A DNA stretch of 64,000 nucleotides. It comes from Microbacterium testaceum (lineage in GTDB: Bacteria > Actinomycetota > Actinomycetes > Actinomycetales > Microbacteriaceae). Shown one piece after another: positions 50,496 to 59,595 of this stretch. The notes beneath the pieces were generated by a model. The model did no database searches, was not told the origin of the DNA, and was given only the letters and a program-made list of their open reading frames with translations. The first letter of the stretch is position 1. The number at the start of each line of letters is the position of its first letter. The stretch lies in contig NZ_JAJGNJ010000005.1 in NCBI RefSeq assembly GCF_020781835.1, positions 1 through 64,000 of the forward strand, given 5' to 3'. The translations under genes were made by a program, and so were the position numbers.

Positions 50496-51060
50496 GGTCC
50501 AGCGCATCGACGTCCGCGGCCCGCGGTTCGCGGCATCCCTCACCGCCGTCCTGCTGCTGATCGCGACGTTCCTGTCGCTGATCGGCATCGCGACGGCTCG
50601 CGCCGACGTCGGATGGTTCGCGTATCAGCCCCTCTCGGACCAGACGTTCGTCCCGGGCAGTTGGGCGGTCTCGTCCGCACCGATCGCCGCGCGCGTCGCG
50701 GACCCCGGTTTCCTCCTGGTACTCGTCATCGCCGCGCTGTTCCTCTGGGGCGTCGTGTCACCGCGGACCGCACCGTGGGGCGTCCTCTACCGCCGCGTCG
50801 TGCAGCCGCGGCTCGCTCCGGCGACGGAGTTCGAGGACCCGCGACCTCCGCGCTTCGCCCAGGGCGTCGGACTGTTCGTCACCGCCGTCGGCCTGCTCCT
50901 GCACCTCGCGGGAGTGCCCTGGGCGCTGCCCATCGCCGCGGCCGCGGCGTTCCTCGCCGCCTTCCTGAACGCGGCGTTCGGACTGTGCCTGGGATGCCAG
51001 CTCTACCTGCTTCTGCAGCGGGCGGGGCTCATCGGGCGCCGCCGTCCGTCGGCGGCCTGA
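50488..51060 (+). CDS. DUF4395 family membrane protein
   Basis: A 190-residue polytopic protein with four hydrophobic segments (about residues 17-38, 65-90, 130-150 and 152-175) that matches DUF4395. A CLGC motif (Cys-Leu-Gly-Cys) within the last membrane segment is characteristic and may exchange electrons with the thioredoxin-like partner encoded immediately upstream, with which it overlaps by 8 nt. Function in the family is not established; a membrane thiol reductase role is inferred. Confidence 0.82.
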   Translation: MPEVQRIDVRGPRFAASLTAVLLLIATFLSLIGIATARADVGWFAYQPLSDQTFVPGSWAVSSAPIAARVADPGFLLVLVIAALFLWGVVSPRTAPWGVLYRRVVQPRLAPATEFEDPRPPRFAQGVGLFVTAVGLLLHLAGVPWALPIAAAAAFLAAFLNAAFGLCLGCQLYLLLQRAGLIGRRRPSAA

Positions 51061-51171
51061 GCCGGTTCCTCTGCACCGGCTGTCAAGACCCCCGACGTGT
51101 CGGGGCCCGTGGCTAGGCTGACCTTCGCCGCAGCCATTCCGGGTTGCGCGGAAAAAACCGCGGAGGTTCGA

Positions 51172-51597
51172 ATGTCCGTCACGAGCGAAGCCACCACAGC
51201 CTGGAAGGGCAGCCTCTTCGAGGGATCGGGCGAGGTCACCTTCACGTCGTCGGGGATCGGCACGTTCGACGTGAACTGGAAGGCCCGCAGCGAGGGCTCG
51301 ACCTCGGTCACCACTCCGGAAGAGCTCCTGGCCGGTGCGCACTCGTCGTGCTTCAGCATGGCGCTTTCCAACGCCCTCGCCGAGAACGGCACCCCGCCCG
51401 AGTCGATCGACGCGACCGCCTCGGTCACCTTCAAGCCCGGGACCGGGATCACCGGCAGCCACCTGAACGTCAACGCCGTCGTCCCCGGCATCGACGCCGC
51501 AACGTTCGAGAAGATCGCGAACGACGCCAAGGCGAACTGCCCGGTCTCGCAGGCGCTCGCGGGCATCGACATCACGCTCGAGGCGACGCTTGCCTGA
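51172..51597 (+). CDS. OsmC/Ohr family peroxiredoxin-like protein
   Basis: A 141-residue OsmC-type protein that reduces organic hydroperoxides. The two catalytic Cys are in AGAHSSCFSMALSNAL (about residue 58) and NCPVSQAL (about 122). The start is the ATG at 51172, six bases after GGAGG; a TAGGCT hexamer at about 51113-51118 would give a ~45-nt leader. It belongs to the OsmC rather than the Ohr branch by its TPEELLAGAHSSC segment. Neighbouring thiol-redox genes make an oxidative-stress role plausible. Confidence 0.93.
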   Translation: MSVTSEATTAWKGSLFEGSGEVTFTSSGIGTFDVNWKARSEGSTSVTTPEELLAGAHSSCFSMALSNALAENGTPPESIDATASVTFKPGTGITGSHLNVNAVVPGIDAATFEKIANDAKANCPVSQALAGIDITLEATLA

Positions 51598-52507
51598 GTC
51601 CTCCTCGGCCCGACGCGTCGTCCTTGCCGGCGCGTCGGGCCTGATCGGTTCGGCCCTGGCGGAGTCGCTCCGCGCGGACGGTGTCGAGGTCACGTCGCTC
51701 GTTCGGCATCCCGCATCTGACCCTCACGAGGTGCAGTGGCTGCAGGATGCCACCCCGCTGGACCCCGGCATTCTGGCCGGTGCCGACGCCGTGGTGTGCC
51801 TCAACGGTGCGTCGATCGGGCGATTTCCCTGGACGCCGTCGTACAAGAGTCAACTGCTGTGGTCGCGCATCACCCCGACGCGCACGCTCGCCACGGCCAT
51901 CCGGAAGCTCGGTGAGGAGGCTCCCGCGCTCGTGAACGCCTCTGCCACGGGCTACTACGGCTCGCAGCCGGGCGCGGTGCTCACCGAGTCGTCGCGGCGA
52001 GGTGACGGCTTGCTCGCCGACATCTGCGAGGAATGGGAGAACGCCGCCCGCGCGGCCGGGCCGCGGGCGCGCGTGGCCCTGCTGCGTACGGCGCCCCTCG
52101 TACACGCGCGCGGTGTCCTTAAACCTCTGCTCCTTCTCACCGCAGCCGGCGTGTCGGGCCCGATCGGACGCGGCACACAGGTGTGGCCGTGGATCACGCT
52201 CGAGGACGAGGTCCGCGCCATCCGCCACGTCATCGACTCCGACATCGACGGCCCCGTGAACCTCAGCGGGCCGACCCGCGCCACCGCGAACGACCTCGGC
52301 TTCGCGCTCGCCCGGCGGATGAACCGGCCGTACGTCCTCCGCGCCCCCGTGTGGGGCATGCGGCTCGCCCTCGGTCGCGATGCGACGGATGCCCTCCTGA
52401 CCTCGGATGCCGATGTGCGCCCCGCCGCGCTGCAGGACAGCGGCTTCGAGTTCCTGCATCAGACCGTCGAGGACGCCGTCGCGTCCTCGGTCCCCGCCGC
52501 GCACTGA
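51590..52507 (+). CDS. TIGR01777-type NAD-dependent epimerase
   Basis: A 305-residue extended-SDR protein (YfcH/SulA-like family). The Rossmann loop GASGLIGSALAES is at about residue 13; CLNGASIGRFPW, SATGYYG, and PWITLEDEVRAI (about 200) are hallmarks of the TIGR01777 subfamily; the C-terminal DUF1731 region follows. The start is TTG at 51590, overlapping the end of the OsmC gene by 8 nt, so it is probably translationally coupled. Substrate unknown. The atypical start could be replaced by no in-frame ATG nearby. Confidence 0.9.
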   Translation: MPESSSARRVVLAGASGLIGSALAESLRADGVEVTSLVRHPASDPHEVQWLQDATPLDPGILAGADAVVCLNGASIGRFPWTPSYKSQLLWSRITPTRTLATAIRKLGEEAPALVNASATGYYGSQPGAVLTESSRRGDGLLADICEEWENAARAAGPRARVALLRTAPLVHARGVLKPLLLLTAAGVSGPIGRGTQVWPWITLEDEVRAIRHVIDSDIDGPVNLSGPTRATANDLGFALARRMNRPYVLRAPVWGMRLALGRDATDALLTSDADVRPAALQDSGFEFLHQTVEDAVASSVPAAH

Positions 52508-52563
52508 CCTCCGCGGGGCTGGGTCGCCGCGGTGGTCGGGATCCGCGTCCAGCGGCCCGGCCG

Positions 52564-53016
52564 TCAGGCGGCCCGGCGTTCGGCGGCCTCCAGGGAGATC
52601 GCTTTCCGCACGGCTTCGCGCGCACGTCGGCGGTCGCCGGCCGCGTCGTAGGCGAGCCCCAGCCGGTACCACGCGCGCCAGTCCACGGGATGCGCCTCCA
52701 CGTCGGCCCGGTAGGCGGGGAACAGCGCATCGGCGTCCTCACGGGTCGCTCGTCCGCTCGGCCGTACCTCGACCTCCTCGTCGGGCAGCCCGCCCTCGGC
52801 ATCCAGAGTCTCGCCCAGTCGCTGAGCGCGCACGCCGAACCACAGCTCGCGACCGATGGCCCACAGGGCGATAAGCGGCAGCACGATGAGGGCGACCCCC
52901 ATGGTCACGCCGACGCCGTCGCCGCTGGTGAGCAGGATCAGCGCGCGCTGACCGGCCAGCACGATGTAGAGCAGCAGCAGCGCCGTCATCACCGCGACGG
53001 CGACGCGCGTCCTCAT
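52564..53016 (-). CDS. membrane protein with a C-terminal TPR-like motif
   Basis: A 150-residue protein of unrecognised family with two membrane helices (about residues 5-22 and 37-58) and a C-terminal cytoplasmic part. Residues ~112-145 (DWRAWYRLGLAYDAAGDRR and following) look like a single tetratricopeptide repeat. ATG at 53016 overlaps the dapB stop (ATGA), so it is co-translated with dapB; a role in cell-wall precursor synthesis is possible but unsupported. Confidence 0.75.
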   Translation of the reverse strand: MRTRVAVAVMTALLLLYIVLAGQRALILLTSGDGVGVTMGVALIVLPLIALWAIGRELWFGVRAQRLGETLDAEGGLPDEEVEVRPSGRATREDADALFPAYRADVEAHPVDWRAWYRLGLAYDAAGDRRRAREAVRKAISLEAAERRAA

Positions 53017-53825
53017 GCGCTCGTGACGCCGGCGACCTGCCCCGACACGTCCCCGTCGGCGATGGGGGCCTCTGCCCGGGCGGGCCGCGTCCGCACGCCG
53101 ATGTCGATGAAGCTGTCGAGCCCCACGACGACGCCCCGCGCCTCGTGCGCGGCGGCCATCGCGATCCGGATGCCGGGAGCATATGCCGTGGCCGGGTCGA
53201 TCGTGTCGTGGACGATCGACAGCGATTCCCCGCTCCCCGAGAGCACGGTCTCCTGCCGGGCGACGACACCCGGCCGCCGCAGCGAATGGATGGGAACGGA
53301 GGCGACCTGCTGGCCACGGGCGCGCTGGTCGACGTGCGGCGACTGCACCGGACCGACCTTCTCGCGCGCGGCGGCGATGAGTTCCGCCGTCCGCACGGCC
53401 GTGCCGCTCGGGGAGTCCACCTTGGTCTCGCGGTGCGCCTCGATGATCTCGATCGAGGGGAAGAACGGGGCTGCGGCCGCGGCGAGAGCGCTGCCGATCA
53501 CGGATCCCAGCGAGAAGTTCGGGATGAACACCGCACCGGTACCGCTGGCATCCACGAGGGGGCGGACGAGGGCGATCCGCTCATTCGACCAGCCGGAGGT
53601 GCCCACGAGCACGTTGATGCCGCGCTCGATGGCCGCACGCACGACGTCGATCGACACCGCCGGTGTCGACGCGTCGATCACCAGGTCGGCACCGTCGAGC
53701 TCGGCGAGGTCGGAGCCGGAGCCGAGCACCGCCGAGACCTCGTACCCCTCTTCGGCCTCGACGACGTCACGGATGACTCCGCCGAGCTTTCCGGTTCCGC
53801 CCACGATGGCAACGCGTGTGGTCAT
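53013..53825 (-). CDS. dapB: 4-hydroxy-tetrahydrodipicolinate reductase
   Basis: NAD(P)H-dependent second step of the DAP/lysine branch. The 270-residue protein has VAIVGGTGKLGGVI (N-terminal Rossmann loop), the GTSGW loop near 97 and the catalytic EAHRETKVDSPSGTA (about 150-164), with the Lys and His of the family. TAGGCT lies six bases before the ATG. It is not in an operon with dapA, as often in actinobacteria. Confidence 0.96.
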   Translation of the reverse strand: MTTRVAIVGGTGKLGGVIRDVVEAEEGYEVSAVLGSGSDLAELDGADLVIDASTPAVSIDVVRAAIERGINVLVGTSGWSNERIALVRPLVDASGTGAVFIPNFSLGSVIGSALAAAAAPFFPSIEIIEAHRETKVDSPSGTAVRTAELIAAAREKVGPVQSPHVDQRARGQQVASVPIHSLRRPGVVARQETVLSGSGESLSIVHDTIDPATAYAPGIRIAMAAAHEARGVVVGLDSFIDIGVRTRPARAEAPIADGDVSGQVAGVTSA

Positions 53826-53831
53826 GCTGCC

Positions 53832-53837
53832 AGCCTA
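53832..53837 (-). promoter_or_regulatory. dapB -10 element (leaderless)
   Basis: TAGGCT on the minus strand, six bases before the dapB ATG. Confidence 0.5.
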
Positions 53838-53896
53838 AGCGGCGGCGCGACGGTCGGACCGGTCCTGCACACGGACGCGCCGGGACCGCGCTCGCC

Positions 53897-53902
53897 TAGC
53901 AT
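53897..53902 (+). promoter_or_regulatory. -10 element of the GNAT gene at 53909 (leaderless)
   Basis: TAGCAT, six bases before the GTG at 53909. It faces the dapB promoter. Confidence 0.5.
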
Positions 53903-53908
53903 CGAAGG

Positions 53909-54376
53909 GTGGTCTCGCTCCGTACATCCCCCGTGGACGCCCCCGATGCTCACGCGCTGCTCGAGGAATACTTCGCCCTGCGCGCCTCGATCTTCCCCGG
54001 CGGCGGGTACCGCACGGTCTTCCCGTCGCCCGCGACGTTCGTCGAACCCGACGGCGTCTTCGTCGTGCTCGACGACGACGAGGGCCGCGCCGCCGGGTGC
54101 GGTGGCATCCGTCGGATCGCCGACGGACCGCGGGGACCGCGCGACGAGGTGAAGCACCTCTTCGTGGGCGACGCCGGCCGCGGTCGCGGCTGGGGACGGA
54201 TGATCCTCGACGACCTCGAGCGCCGGGCCCGCGAGCGCGGCGCCGCCGAACTCGTCCTCGACACCCATCACACCCTCGAGGCCGCCGGCGGCCTGTACGC
54301 ACGCTCGGGGTTCGTCGCGATCCCGGCGTACAACGACAACGCCAACGCCACCAGGTGGTACGCGAAGGCGCTGTAG
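53909..54376 (+). CDS. GNAT family acetyltransferase
   Basis: A 155-residue acetyltransferase. The acetyl-CoA loop is GRGRGWGRMILDDLERRA (about residues 90-107), preceded by DEVKHLFVGD and followed by the typical LVLDTHHTLEAAGGLYARSGF. The substrate is unknown. It is followed, after 4 nt, by a methyltransferase gene, so the two are probably co-transcribed. The GTG start is set by TAGCAT six bases upstream. Confidence 0.86.
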   Translation: MVSLRTSPVDAPDAHALLEEYFALRASIFPGGGYRTVFPSPATFVEPDGVFVVLDDDEGRAAGCGGIRRIADGPRGPRDEVKHLFVGDAGRGRGWGRMILDDLERRARERGAAELVLDTHHTLEAAGGLYARSGFVAIPAYNDNANATRWYAKAL

Positions 54377-54380
54377 ACGG

Positions 54381-55052
54381 GTGACGGACTCCACGCGGCA
54401 TCTGTACGACACCGTCGCCGACACCTACGCGCGGGTGCTGCCCGACCTGGGCGCCGAGGCTGCGTCCGAACTCGACCTGATCGCCGCATTCGCCGGCATC
54501 GTGCCGGAAGGGCGCGAGCCCGTTCTCGACGCGGGATGCGGCACCGGACGGTTGCTCCCCCACCTGTCTCACCTCGGCCTCGCGCCGCTCGCGGGCGTCG
54601 ACCTCTCCCCCGCGATGGCGGCGCACGCCCGCCGGGTCGCACCCACGGCGGCGATCGAGGTCGCGGCGTTGACGGCGCTCCCGTTCGCGGATGGCGGGGT
54701 ACGCGGCATCCTGTGCTGGTACGCGATCATCCACAGCGACGCCGTCGAGCTCGCCGCGATCGCGAAGGAAGCCGCCCGGGTCCTGGTCGGCGGTGGCCCG
54801 TTCCTCCTCGGCTTCCAGGCGGGGACGGGAGATCGCGTCGTCGAGCGGGCGTACGGACACGACGTGCTCCTGCGCGCCGTCCTGCACGAGCCGGACGAGG
54901 TCGCGGATGTGCTCGACCACGCGGGCTTCGACATCGTTTCGGCGCAGCGACGCGGTCCGCGGGCGCACGAGAAGCACCCGCAAGGCTTCGTCCTCGCCCG
55001 GCGACGTCGGGAGGCCGCGTCGTCAGCCTCTCTCACCGATGTCGCGCTCTGA
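54381..55052 (+). CDS. class I SAM-dependent methyltransferase
   Basis: A 223-residue Methyltransf_11/25-type enzyme. Motif I is VLDAGCGTGRLLPHL (about residues 48-62), the acidic end of strand 2 is AGVDLSPAMAAHARR, and PFADGGVRGILCWYAIIH is the post-motif region. The N-terminal LYDTVADTYARV is typical of methyltransferases acting on small molecules. The substrate is unknown. The GTG start at 54381 lies 4 nt after the GNAT stop. Confidence 0.86.
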   Translation: MTDSTRHLYDTVADTYARVLPDLGAEAASELDLIAAFAGIVPEGREPVLDAGCGTGRLLPHLSHLGLAPLAGVDLSPAMAAHARRVAPTAAIEVAALTALPFADGGVRGILCWYAIIHSDAVELAAIAKEAARVLVGGGPFLLGFQAGTGDRVVERAYGHDVLLRAVLHEPDEVADVLDHAGFDIVSAQRRGPRAHEKHPQGFVLARRRREAASSASLTDVAL

Positions 55053-55054
55053 CC

Positions 55055-55657
55055 TCAGACCGGAAGCGGGTCCACCAGCCCCGTGCGCAGCTCGACCGGA
55101 AGGTGGGCGAGGTCGTTGTGCGAGAGCAGGGTCCAGGGGCGGCCCTTCTTCTGCGCGATCACGGTCAGGCCGCAGTACGCCTGGTTGATCGTCATCCATC
55201 TCCAGTCGGGAGCCTGCAGCACCTCGCGCACGAACCATGCGATGACGAAGTTGTGCGTGATGAGGAGTTCGTGCACTTCGCCCGTCTTGCGCGCGAGGAA
55301 CTCGGCCGTGGCATCCGCCATCTGCGCGCGCCCCGCCTCGATCTCGGCCTCGGTCACCGCACCGAAGAACGGCTCGTACGCCGCCGGGGTCTCGGGCGTC
55401 ATGCCCGTCGGCACGCAGTCGAAGAGCAGAGCGGATGCCTCGGGGGCGACGGACGGCAGGCGTTCGGCGACCGCGCCGGCGGTCTGCGCGGCCCGTTCGA
55501 GGGGTGAGTGCCACACGGCATCCAGCGGCAGCCCCGACAGACGATCGGCGAGGAGAGCGGCCTGCCGCTGGCCCCGGGGAGACAGGGGTCCGTCGGTGAG
55601 TCCGTGCTCGGCGTCCTGGTGCTCGCCATGGCGCACCAGGTAGATGTAATGCGTCAC
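55055..55657 (-). CDS. histidine phosphatase family protein
   Basis: A 200-residue phosphoglycerate-mutase-like phosphatase. The catalytic His is in YLVRHGEHQDAE (RHG, about residue 10), with the second active-site segment SPLERAAQTA (about 51) and the later His in LITHNFVIAW (about 136). The substrate is unknown; similar actinobacterial proteins act on sugar or nucleotide phosphates. GTG start at 55657 with GAGGTG upstream. Convergent with the methyltransferase gene (stops 2 nt apart). Confidence 0.88.
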   Translation of the reverse strand: MTHYIYLVRHGEHQDAEHGLTDGPLSPRGQRQAALLADRLSGLPLDAVWHSPLERAAQTAGAVAERLPSVAPEASALLFDCVPTGMTPETPAAYEPFFGAVTEAEIEAGRAQMADATAEFLARKTGEVHELLITHNFVIAWFVREVLQAPDWRWMTINQAYCGLTVIAQKKGRPWTLLSHNDLAHLPVELRTGLVDPLPV

Positions 55658-55736
55658 GTCAGCTCACCTCGTCGTCAGTGTGCGGGCCCCCCGCAGAACA
55701 CCTCCAGCCTACGTCACGCCCCCGACATGGGGCCGT

Positions 55737-56783
55737 TCACTCGGCGGCGCGGGCGATGTCCGACAGCTGGGCGCGACTGAGCCGGACACCCACGGCCCGC
55801 ATGCACTCCACGACATGGCGGGGCGCGAAAGCGTTGACGATCGGCGCCGTCACGACCTTCTGCGCGAGCAGCCAGGCCACTGCCACCGCGGCGTCCGGGA
55901 TCCCGAGCTCGTCGCCGATCGCGTCGAGCGCGCGGAGCACCCGTGAGCCGCGGCGATTGAGGTGCGCGGCGAGTTGCGACCCGCGCACCGAGCCGGCCTG
56001 CTGACCGCGCGTGCGGGTCTCGCCGGCGAGGAAGCCGTGGGCGAGCGGATGCGACGGAGTCACAGCGATGCCCTGCGCCGAAGCGATGAGACGCAGATCG
56101 CCGTCGAACTCGTCGCGTCGCAGCACGTTGTACGGCACGTCGAGCACGGTCACGCGAGGATAGCCCGCGGACGAGAGGATGCGGGCCTCCACGAGCTGAG
56201 ACGCCGAGTAGCCGTGGGCGCCGATGGCGCGCACCTTGCCGCTCTCGACGAGCCACTCGCACGTGGCCAGGGTGTCCTCGAGCACCGCGCTGTCACCTCG
56301 CACGGCATCCAGCGACAACACGTCGATGCGGTCGGTGCCCAGCCGGCTGAGCGACGCCTCGACGGCCCGGACGAGGTTGACCGCGCCGAGACCGGGGTTG
56401 TCGGGATGCCGCCCCACGCGCACCGTCAGCACCGTGTCGTCGCGCGTTCGGCGCGACCGCATCCACGAGCCGATGATGTGCTCGCTGCGCCCGGCGGCAT
56501 AGCTGTCGGCCGTGTGGATGGCGTTGCCCCCGAGCTCGACGTACGTGTCGAGGATCTCGTGACTGACCTGCGCATCGACGTTCCAGCCGAACTCGCCGCC
56601 GCCGAGGAAGAGCGGGAAGACGTCGAAGCCGGTTTCACCGAGTGGCACGCGGACGTGCGACCCGAGACCCGGACCCTGGAGCGTCACGGGCGCAGACGGG
56701 TGCAGCGCCGGAGCGGGCGGCTGCGGCACGCGGTTCCGGCGCAGGGGCGGCGAGGCCGTCTCGTCGACGCCCGAGCCGCTCAT
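55737..56783 (-). CDS. aldo/keto reductase family protein with a degenerate active site
   Basis: A 348-residue TIM-barrel protein of the AKR family with a Pro-rich ~30-residue N-terminus. The overall pattern (VPLGETGFDVFPLFLGGGEFG, ADSYAAGRSEHIIG, SLSRLGTDRIDVLSLD, SGKVRAIGAHGYSASQ) is AKR-like. Of the catalytic tetrad only Tyr (in ADSYAAG) is kept: the Asp of the DTA motif is His (IHTAD), the Lys of TK-V-G is Arg (TVRVG) and the H of the iH-x-pD segment is Asp (LSLDAV). It may be inactive, regulatory or have altered chemistry. ATG at 56783 follows GGAGAGG. Confidence 0.82.
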   Translation of the reverse strand: MSGSGVDETASPPLRRNRVPQPPAPALHPSAPVTLQGPGLGSHVRVPLGETGFDVFPLFLGGGEFGWNVDAQVSHEILDTYVELGGNAIHTADSYAAGRSEHIIGSWMRSRRTRDDTVLTVRVGRHPDNPGLGAVNLVRAVEASLSRLGTDRIDVLSLDAVRGDSAVLEDTLATCEWLVESGKVRAIGAHGYSASQLVEARILSSAGYPRVTVLDVPYNVLRRDEFDGDLRLIASAQGIAVTPSHPLAHGFLAGETRTRGQQAGSVRGSQLAAHLNRRGSRVLRALDAIGDELGIPDAAVAVAWLLAQKVVTAPIVNAFAPRHVVECMRAVGVRLSRAQLSDIARAAE

Positions 56784-56948
56784 GGGCCTCTCCTCGTGCG
56801 CCGGAGACCGGACGCCGACGGCGCCCGCTTCGCCCCCCGACGCGTAGTTCGAGGGTAGGGCCTTCCCGGGGCGGGACCGCCGATTCGCCCGGCCCGGCGG
56901 TAAACATTGCATAACGCTTGACCATCGCGTCGAGCGCGCCCGGACGCG

Positions 56949-56985
56949 CGAGTGCCCGCCCCGCAGGACGCGGGACGGGCACTCG
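56949..56985 (-). terminator. pnp terminator
   Basis: Arms 56949-56963 and 56971-56985 (15 pairs, one G-U) with a 7-nt loop, starting 10 nt after the pnp stop. Confidence 0.75.
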
Positions 56986-56994
56986 ACGACGGGA

Positions 56995-59292
56995 TCAGCC
57001 CTCGGCGGGAGCCTCGGGACCCTCGCTCGCGGCAGCCGAGCTCTGCGTGTCCGCGGGCTCGGGCGTCGTGGCGGCCTCGTCGAGGACGGGCTCGAGCGAG
57101 AGCTTGCCGCGGTCGTCGATCTTGGTGATGCGCACCAGGATCTTGCGCCCCACGGAGAGGACGTCCTCGACGTTCTCGACGCGCTTGCCGCCGGCGAGCT
57201 TACGGACCTCGCTGACGTGCAGCAGGCCGTCCTTGCCGGGCAGGAGCGAGATGAACGCACCGAAGGTGGCGATCTTCACGACCGTGCCCAGGAACTGCTC
57301 GCCGACCTCGGGGTTGGTCGGGTTGGCGATCGCGTTGACCTGGGCGCGGGCGGCCTCGGCCGAGGGACCGTCGGTCGCGCCGATGTAGACGGTGCCGTCC
57401 TCCTCGATGGAGATGTCGGCGCCGGTCTCGTCCTGGATCGCGTTGATCGTCTTGCCCTTGGGACCGATGAGCTCACCGATCTTGTCGACCGGGATCTGCA
57501 CGCTGATGACGCGCGGCGCGGTGGGCGCCATCTCGTCGGGCGCGTCGATCGCGGCGTTCAGCACACCCAGGATGGTGAGGCGCGCCTCACGGGCCTGCTG
57601 GAGGGCGGCGGTCAGCACCGACGACGGGATGCCGTCGAGCTTGGTGTCGAGCTGGATCGCCGTGACGAACTCGCTCGTTCCGGCCACCTTGAAGTCCATG
57701 TCGCCCAGGGCGTCCTCGGCGCCGAGGATGTCGGTCAGCGCGGCGTAGCGCGTCTGACCGTCGACCTCGTCCGAGACCAGACCCATCGCGATGCCGGCGA
57801 CGGGGGCGCGCAGCGGCACACCCGCGTTCAGCAGCGACAGGGTCGACGCGCACACCGAGCCCATCGAGGTCGAGCCGTTGGATCCCAGCGCCTCGGAGAC
57901 CTGACGGATGGCGTAGGGGAACTCCTCGCGGCCGGGAAGCACCGGCACGAGAGCGCGCTCGGCGAGGAAGCCGTGCCCGATCTCGCGACGCTTCGGCGAA
58001 CCCACGCGGCCGGTCTCACCGGTCGAGTAGGGCGGGAAGTTGTAGTGGTGCATGTACCGCTTGCTCGTCGTGGGCGAGAGCGAGTCGATCTGCTGCTCCA
58101 TCTTGAGCATGTTCAGCGTCGTGACACCCAGGATCTGGGTCTCGCCGCGCTGGAAGATCGCCGAACCGTGGACGCGCGGGATGACCTGCACCTCGGCGTC
58201 GAGCGGACGGATGTCGGCCAGGCCGCGACCGTCGATGCGCACACCCTCGGTGAGGATGCGGCCGCGCACGATCTTCTTGGTGACCGACTTGTAGGCCGCG
58301 GAGAACTCCAGCGGAGCACCGGCGGGGAGCTCCCCCGCCTCGACGGCGGTGATGAGCTCGGCCTTGACGCGGTCCTTGACGGCGTCGTCGGCGTTCTGGC
58401 GCTCCTGCTTGTCGGCGATCTGGTAGACGCCGACGAGGTCGTCGTACGCGCGACCGGCGACGAAGTCGTAGACCTCGGAGCTGTACGCGGGGAAGACCGG
58501 GTAGGGCTGGATCTCCTTGGCGGCGGTGTTGGCCACGACGTTCTGCGCGGCGACGAGCTCGCGGATGAAGGGCTTCGAGGCCTCGAGGCCCTCGGCCACG
58601 ACCTGCTCGTTCGGCTTGGTGGCGCCGCCCTTGATGAGGTTCCAGCTGCCCTCGGTCGCCTCGGCCTCGACCATCATGATCGCGACGTCGCCGTCGTCCA
58701 GGACGCGGCCGGCGACGATGAGGTCGAAGACGGCATCCTCGAGCTGCGCGGCGGTCGGGAACGCGACCCACTGGTCGGCGTGCTCGCCGTGACCGGGGAT
58801 GAGCGCGAGGCGGACGCCCGCGATGGGGCCCGAGAACGGCAGACCGGAGATCTGGGTCGACAGCGACGCGGCGTTGATGGCGAGGGCGTCGTAGAACTCG
58901 CCCGGCGCGATCGAGAGCACGGTCACGACGATCTGCACCTCGTTGCGGAGACCGTCGACGAACGACGGACGCAGCGGGCGGTCGATGAGACGGCACACGA
59001 GGATGGCCTCGGTGGAGGGGCGACCCTCGCGGCGGAAGAACGAGCCGGGGATCTTGCCGGCGGCGTAGGAGCGCTCCTCGACGTCGACGGTCAGCGGGAA
59101 GAAGTCGAAGCCTTCACGCGGGTGCTTGCCGGCGCTGGTGGCCGAGAGAAGCATGGTCTCTTCGTCGAGGTACGCGGCGACCGAGCCCTGCGCCTGCTGC
59201 GCGAGACGACCGGTTTCGAAGCGGACCGTGCGGGTACCGAAACGGCCGTTGTCGAGAACGGCCTCAGCGGCGGTGATTTCTGGACCTTCCAA
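56995..59292 (-). CDS. pnp: polyribonucleotide nucleotidyltransferase (PNPase)
   Basis: Phosphorolytic 3'-5' exoribonuclease, also called GPSI in actinobacteria. The 765-residue protein has two RNase PH domains (about 1-230 and 330-560), a KH domain with [16 protein letters not shown] (about 600) and a C-terminal S1 domain with [21 protein letters not shown] (about 680). The start is TTG at 59292 ([15 protein letters not shown]) after a strong AAGGAGGG site; no ATG or GTG is in a better place. The start codon lies in the loop of a 6-bp hairpin. rpsO is not adjacent. The longer upstream open frame is not credible. Confidence 0.97.
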   Translation of the reverse strand: MEGPEITAAEAVLDNGRFGTRTVRFETGRLAQQAQGSVAAYLDEETMLLSATSAGKHPREGFDFFPLTVDVEERSYAAGKIPGSFFRREGRPSTEAILVCRLIDRPLRPSFVDGLRNEVQIVVTVLSIAPGEFYDALAINAASLSTQISGLPFSGPIAGVRLALIPGHGEHADQWVAFPTAAQLEDAVFDLIVAGRVLDDGDVAIMMVEAEATEGSWNLIKGGATKPNEQVVAEGLEASKPFIRELVAAQNVVANTAAKEIQPYPVFPAYSSEVYDFVAGRAYDDLVGVYQIADKQERQNADDAVKDRVKAELITAVEAGELPAGAPLEFSAAYKSVTKKIVRGRILTEGVRIDGRGLADIRPLDAEVQVIPRVHGSAIFQRGETQILGVTTLNMLKMEQQIDSLSPTTSKRYMHHYNFPPYSTGETGRVGSPKRREIGHGFLAERALVPVLPGREEFPYAIRQVSEALGSNGSTSMGSVCASTLSLLNAGVPLRAPVAGIAMGLVSDEVDGQTRYAALTDILGAEDALGDMDFKVAGTSEFVTAIQLDTKLDGIPSSVLTAALQQAREARLTILGVLNAAIDAPDEMAPTAPRVISVQIPVDKIGELIGPKGKTINAIQDETGADISIEEDGTVYIGATDGPSAEAARAQVNAIANPTNPEVGEQFLGTVVKIATFGAFISLLPGKDGLLHVSEVRKLAGGKRVENVEDVLSVGRKILVRITKIDDRGKLSLEPVLDEAATTPEPADTQSSAAASEGPEAPAEG

Positions 59293-59299
59293 GAGGTCC
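59282..59299 (-). promoter_or_regulatory. hairpin enclosing the pnp start codon
   Basis: GGACCT and AGGTCC arms (59282-59287 and 59294-59299) place the TTG start in a 6-nt loop directly after the ribosome site. pnp is autoregulated through its leader in other bacteria; a similar control here is inferred. Confidence 0.4.
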
Positions 59300-59583
59300 C
59301 TCCTTCTTTGTTTAGGCTCGCCGCCCCGTGTGGGCGACGAGCTGACATGCGAAGGAGCAGGAACAGGCAGAAAGGGCGCGCCGACGGGTCGACCCGGAAA
59401 TCCCGGCGACTGGCCACCAGTAGACGACCACCCGGCATCATGACGGGGAGTCCACCACAGGGGACCAGCGTCTGCCGGCCTGCTCCGTGAGCTCATCTTG
59501 AGTTGAGCGGATGCCATGGCGGCATCCTCCGAGAGCCTACCAGGGCCGGGCTTTCCCGGGTGGTTCCGGGCCGACCGGTGCCG

Positions 59584-59589
59584 TACCCT
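59584..59589 (+). promoter_or_regulatory. -10 element of the secreted transglycosylase-like gene
   Basis: TACCCT, six bases before the ATG at 59596. Confidence 0.5.
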
Positions 59590-59595
59590 CGCCTC

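Noticed and set aside
57217..59490. 757-codon plus-strand open frame over pnp
   Set aside because: Antisense shadow of pnp; the repetitive Asp/Leu/Gly pattern comes from the third-position GC of the real gene.
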